Source: Pseudahrensia aquimaris (lineage in GTDB: Bacteria; Pseudomonadota; Alphaproteobacteria; Rhizobiales; Rhizobiaceae). From it: 64,000 bases of DNA. This document shows, in pieces, positions 63,178 to 64,000 of the stretch. Where the stretch lies: positions 1 through 64,000 of the forward strand of contig NZ_JBHTJV010000006.1 in the NCBI RefSeq assembly GCF_042676045.1. The letters are read 5' to 3'. The position numbers were made by a program, and so were the translations under genes. Under the pieces are notes generated by a model, which saw nothing but the letters and a program-made list of their open reading frames with translations, was not told the DNA's origin and did not search any database. Numbering within the stretch: the first letter of the stretch is position 1; every line of letters begins with the position of its first letter.

Positions 63178-64000
63178 ATGTTCAGGTATATTGGCGTTCT
63201 TTTATTGATTTGCATTCTAGGCATGAGTTCTAGTCAGGCTGCCGGGGAAATGAGCATACCCGTTCAATCCGGCGTATACAAAATGTACGATCAAAGCCAT
63301 GCCCTAATAATTGGTGTGTCTAAATACGATCCACAGACTGGCTGGCCAGTTTTGCCCGCAGTCAAAAAAGAGATAGAGAACGTTAACGCAGCCCTAACCA
63401 AACAAGGCTTCACTACAGAGATTGTAACCGATCCCGACTTTATATCACTGCAGAAGGCAGTGAGAGAGTTTTTTAACAGACGTTGGTCCCGAGACACTCG
63501 GCTCATACTGTACTTTGCTGGGCATGGGCATTCAGATCAATCAGAAGACATGGGGTACATCTTACCACGAGACACACTATACTTTGGCGACGCCGATTTT
63601 TTCCAGAAGGCTTTTAGCATGTCTGAAATACGTGCTATGCTCCCAAATGGCAGACGAGCAAAGCACGTTTTATTGGTATTTAATAGCTGCTTTTCAGGAA
63701 GCATATTCTTAACGCGTCGCAACACATTGCCTCCTGAGATAGCCTATTTGTCGGACATTGATCGACCCGGTTGGCAATACATTACTGCAGGAACTGCTCA
63801 ACAAGAGGTTCCTGATAACTTATCATTCTCACAAGCCTTTATCGATGGGATAGAGGGAGGAGCTGATAGGAATAAGGACGAGCTTGTGACTGCTAGCGAA
63901 CTGGGTTTTTATATAAATACTCAATTGGCAAGTGACTATCTCACCCCCCAATTTGGTAACGATAGAAGTCCGAACAGAAAACTTGGCGACTTAGTGTTTT
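63178..64000 (+). CDS. Exported caspase-family (C14) protease, truncated by window end
   Basis: At least 274 residues; the frame runs off the right edge. Seen: a signal peptide (FRYIGVLLLICILGMSSSQA, cleavage near 21), then a caspase-hemoglobinase fold: HALIIGVSKYD, LILYFAGHGH with catalytic His116, and VFNSCFSG with catalytic Cys171, then a later EF-hand-like GGADRNKDELVTASELG. The residue before Ser-Cys is Asn where most caspase-like proteins have Asp. Known: bacterial caspase-like proteases act in signalling and in phage defence, usually in the cytoplasm; a secreted one is less typical. The calcium-loop-like segment may regulate it. It starts 3 bp after the M23 gene. Any downstream gene is outside the window. 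Confidence 0.88.
   Translation, partial: MFRYIGVLLLICILGMSSSQAAGEMSIPVQSGVYKMYDQSHALIIGVSKYDPQTGWPVLPAVKKEIENVNAALTKQGFTTEIVTDPDFISLQKAVREFFNRRWSRDTRLILYFAGHGHSDQSEDMGYILPRDTLYFGDADFFQKAFSMSEIRAMLPNGRRAKHVLLVFNSCFSGSIFLTRRNTLPPEIAYLSDIDRPGWQYITAGTAQQEVPDNLSFSQAFIDGIEGGADRNKDELVTASELGFYINTQLASDYLTPQFGNDRSPNRKLGDLVF

Overview
The window looks like a chromosomal segment of an alphaproteobacterium, most likely a marine or host-associated member of the Hyphomicrobiales (Rhizobiales). The main evidence is a complete NepR-EcfG-PhyR general stress response locus, many genes preceded by EcfG-type promoters (GGAAC, 16-17 bp, CGTT), HWE/HisKA_2 kinases, DUF3618 and Phage_holin_3_6 type envelope-stress proteins, and a TAXI-type TRAP transporter. 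The genus is inferred only loosely.

Layout. (1) 1-11.8 kb: the 3' part of a giant Ca-binding RTX protein with VCBS/cadherin-like repeats and five beta-helix modules; its reading frame is broken at one ambiguous base (553), probably an assembly join. (2) 11.9-25.4 kb, minus strand: a surface-glycan decoration and export block, with two membrane O-acyltransferases carrying SGNH domains, a coupled 36-residue membrane peptide, two tandem sugar O-methyltransferase paralogues, a TPR protein fused to a PhyH-like dioxygenase, a Wzt/Wzm-type ABC exporter, and a DUF2793 gene interrupted by an amber codon. (3) 25.6-29.8 kb: TAXI-TRAP transporter operon with a Tm-1-like protein. (4) 29.9-36.9 kb: a membrane protein with an XRE DNA-binding head, divergent from a second RTX protein, with a repeated dyad between them. 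(5) 37-40.2 kb: MFS transporter, MarR remnant, decayed DNA and an atypical HAD protein. (6) 40.2-59.4 kb: a stress-response neighbourhood: GAF-HisKA_2 kinase, DUF4112, PMP3, Dps, Crp/Fnr regulator, ecfG, nepR, phyR, a degenerate HWE kinase, DUF2254, CsbD-like, BrkB, DUF3618, DUF2945, PPOX-fold, DUF202, DUF3140, MATE, holin-like, exo/endonuclease-type hydrolase, AI-2E family and succinate-semialdehyde dehydrogenase genes. Ten EcfG-like promoters are visible here, several driving tiny membrane peptides that ordinary gene calling misses. (7) 59.5 kb to the end: a 3' fragment of tRNA-Arg marks the probable left edge of an AT-richer genomic island holding a secreted DUF1906 glycoside-hydrolase-like protein, an IS3 OrfA fragment, and a tight operon of three exported proteins: an unknown, an M23 peptidase and a caspase-family protease (cut by the window end).

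How it fits together. In stress, phosphorylated PhyR should sequester NepR and free EcfG, which would then read the GGAAC/CGTT promoters across 42.5-57.6 kb and raise DNA protection (Dps), envelope remodelling and redox or aldehyde detoxification. The best candidates for something undescribed are the exported M23/caspase operon on the tRNA island, the degenerate HWE kinase beside phyR, the EcfG-driven 24-residue peptide, and the TPR-dioxygenase within the glycan block. All functional statements come from reading motifs; no database search was run.
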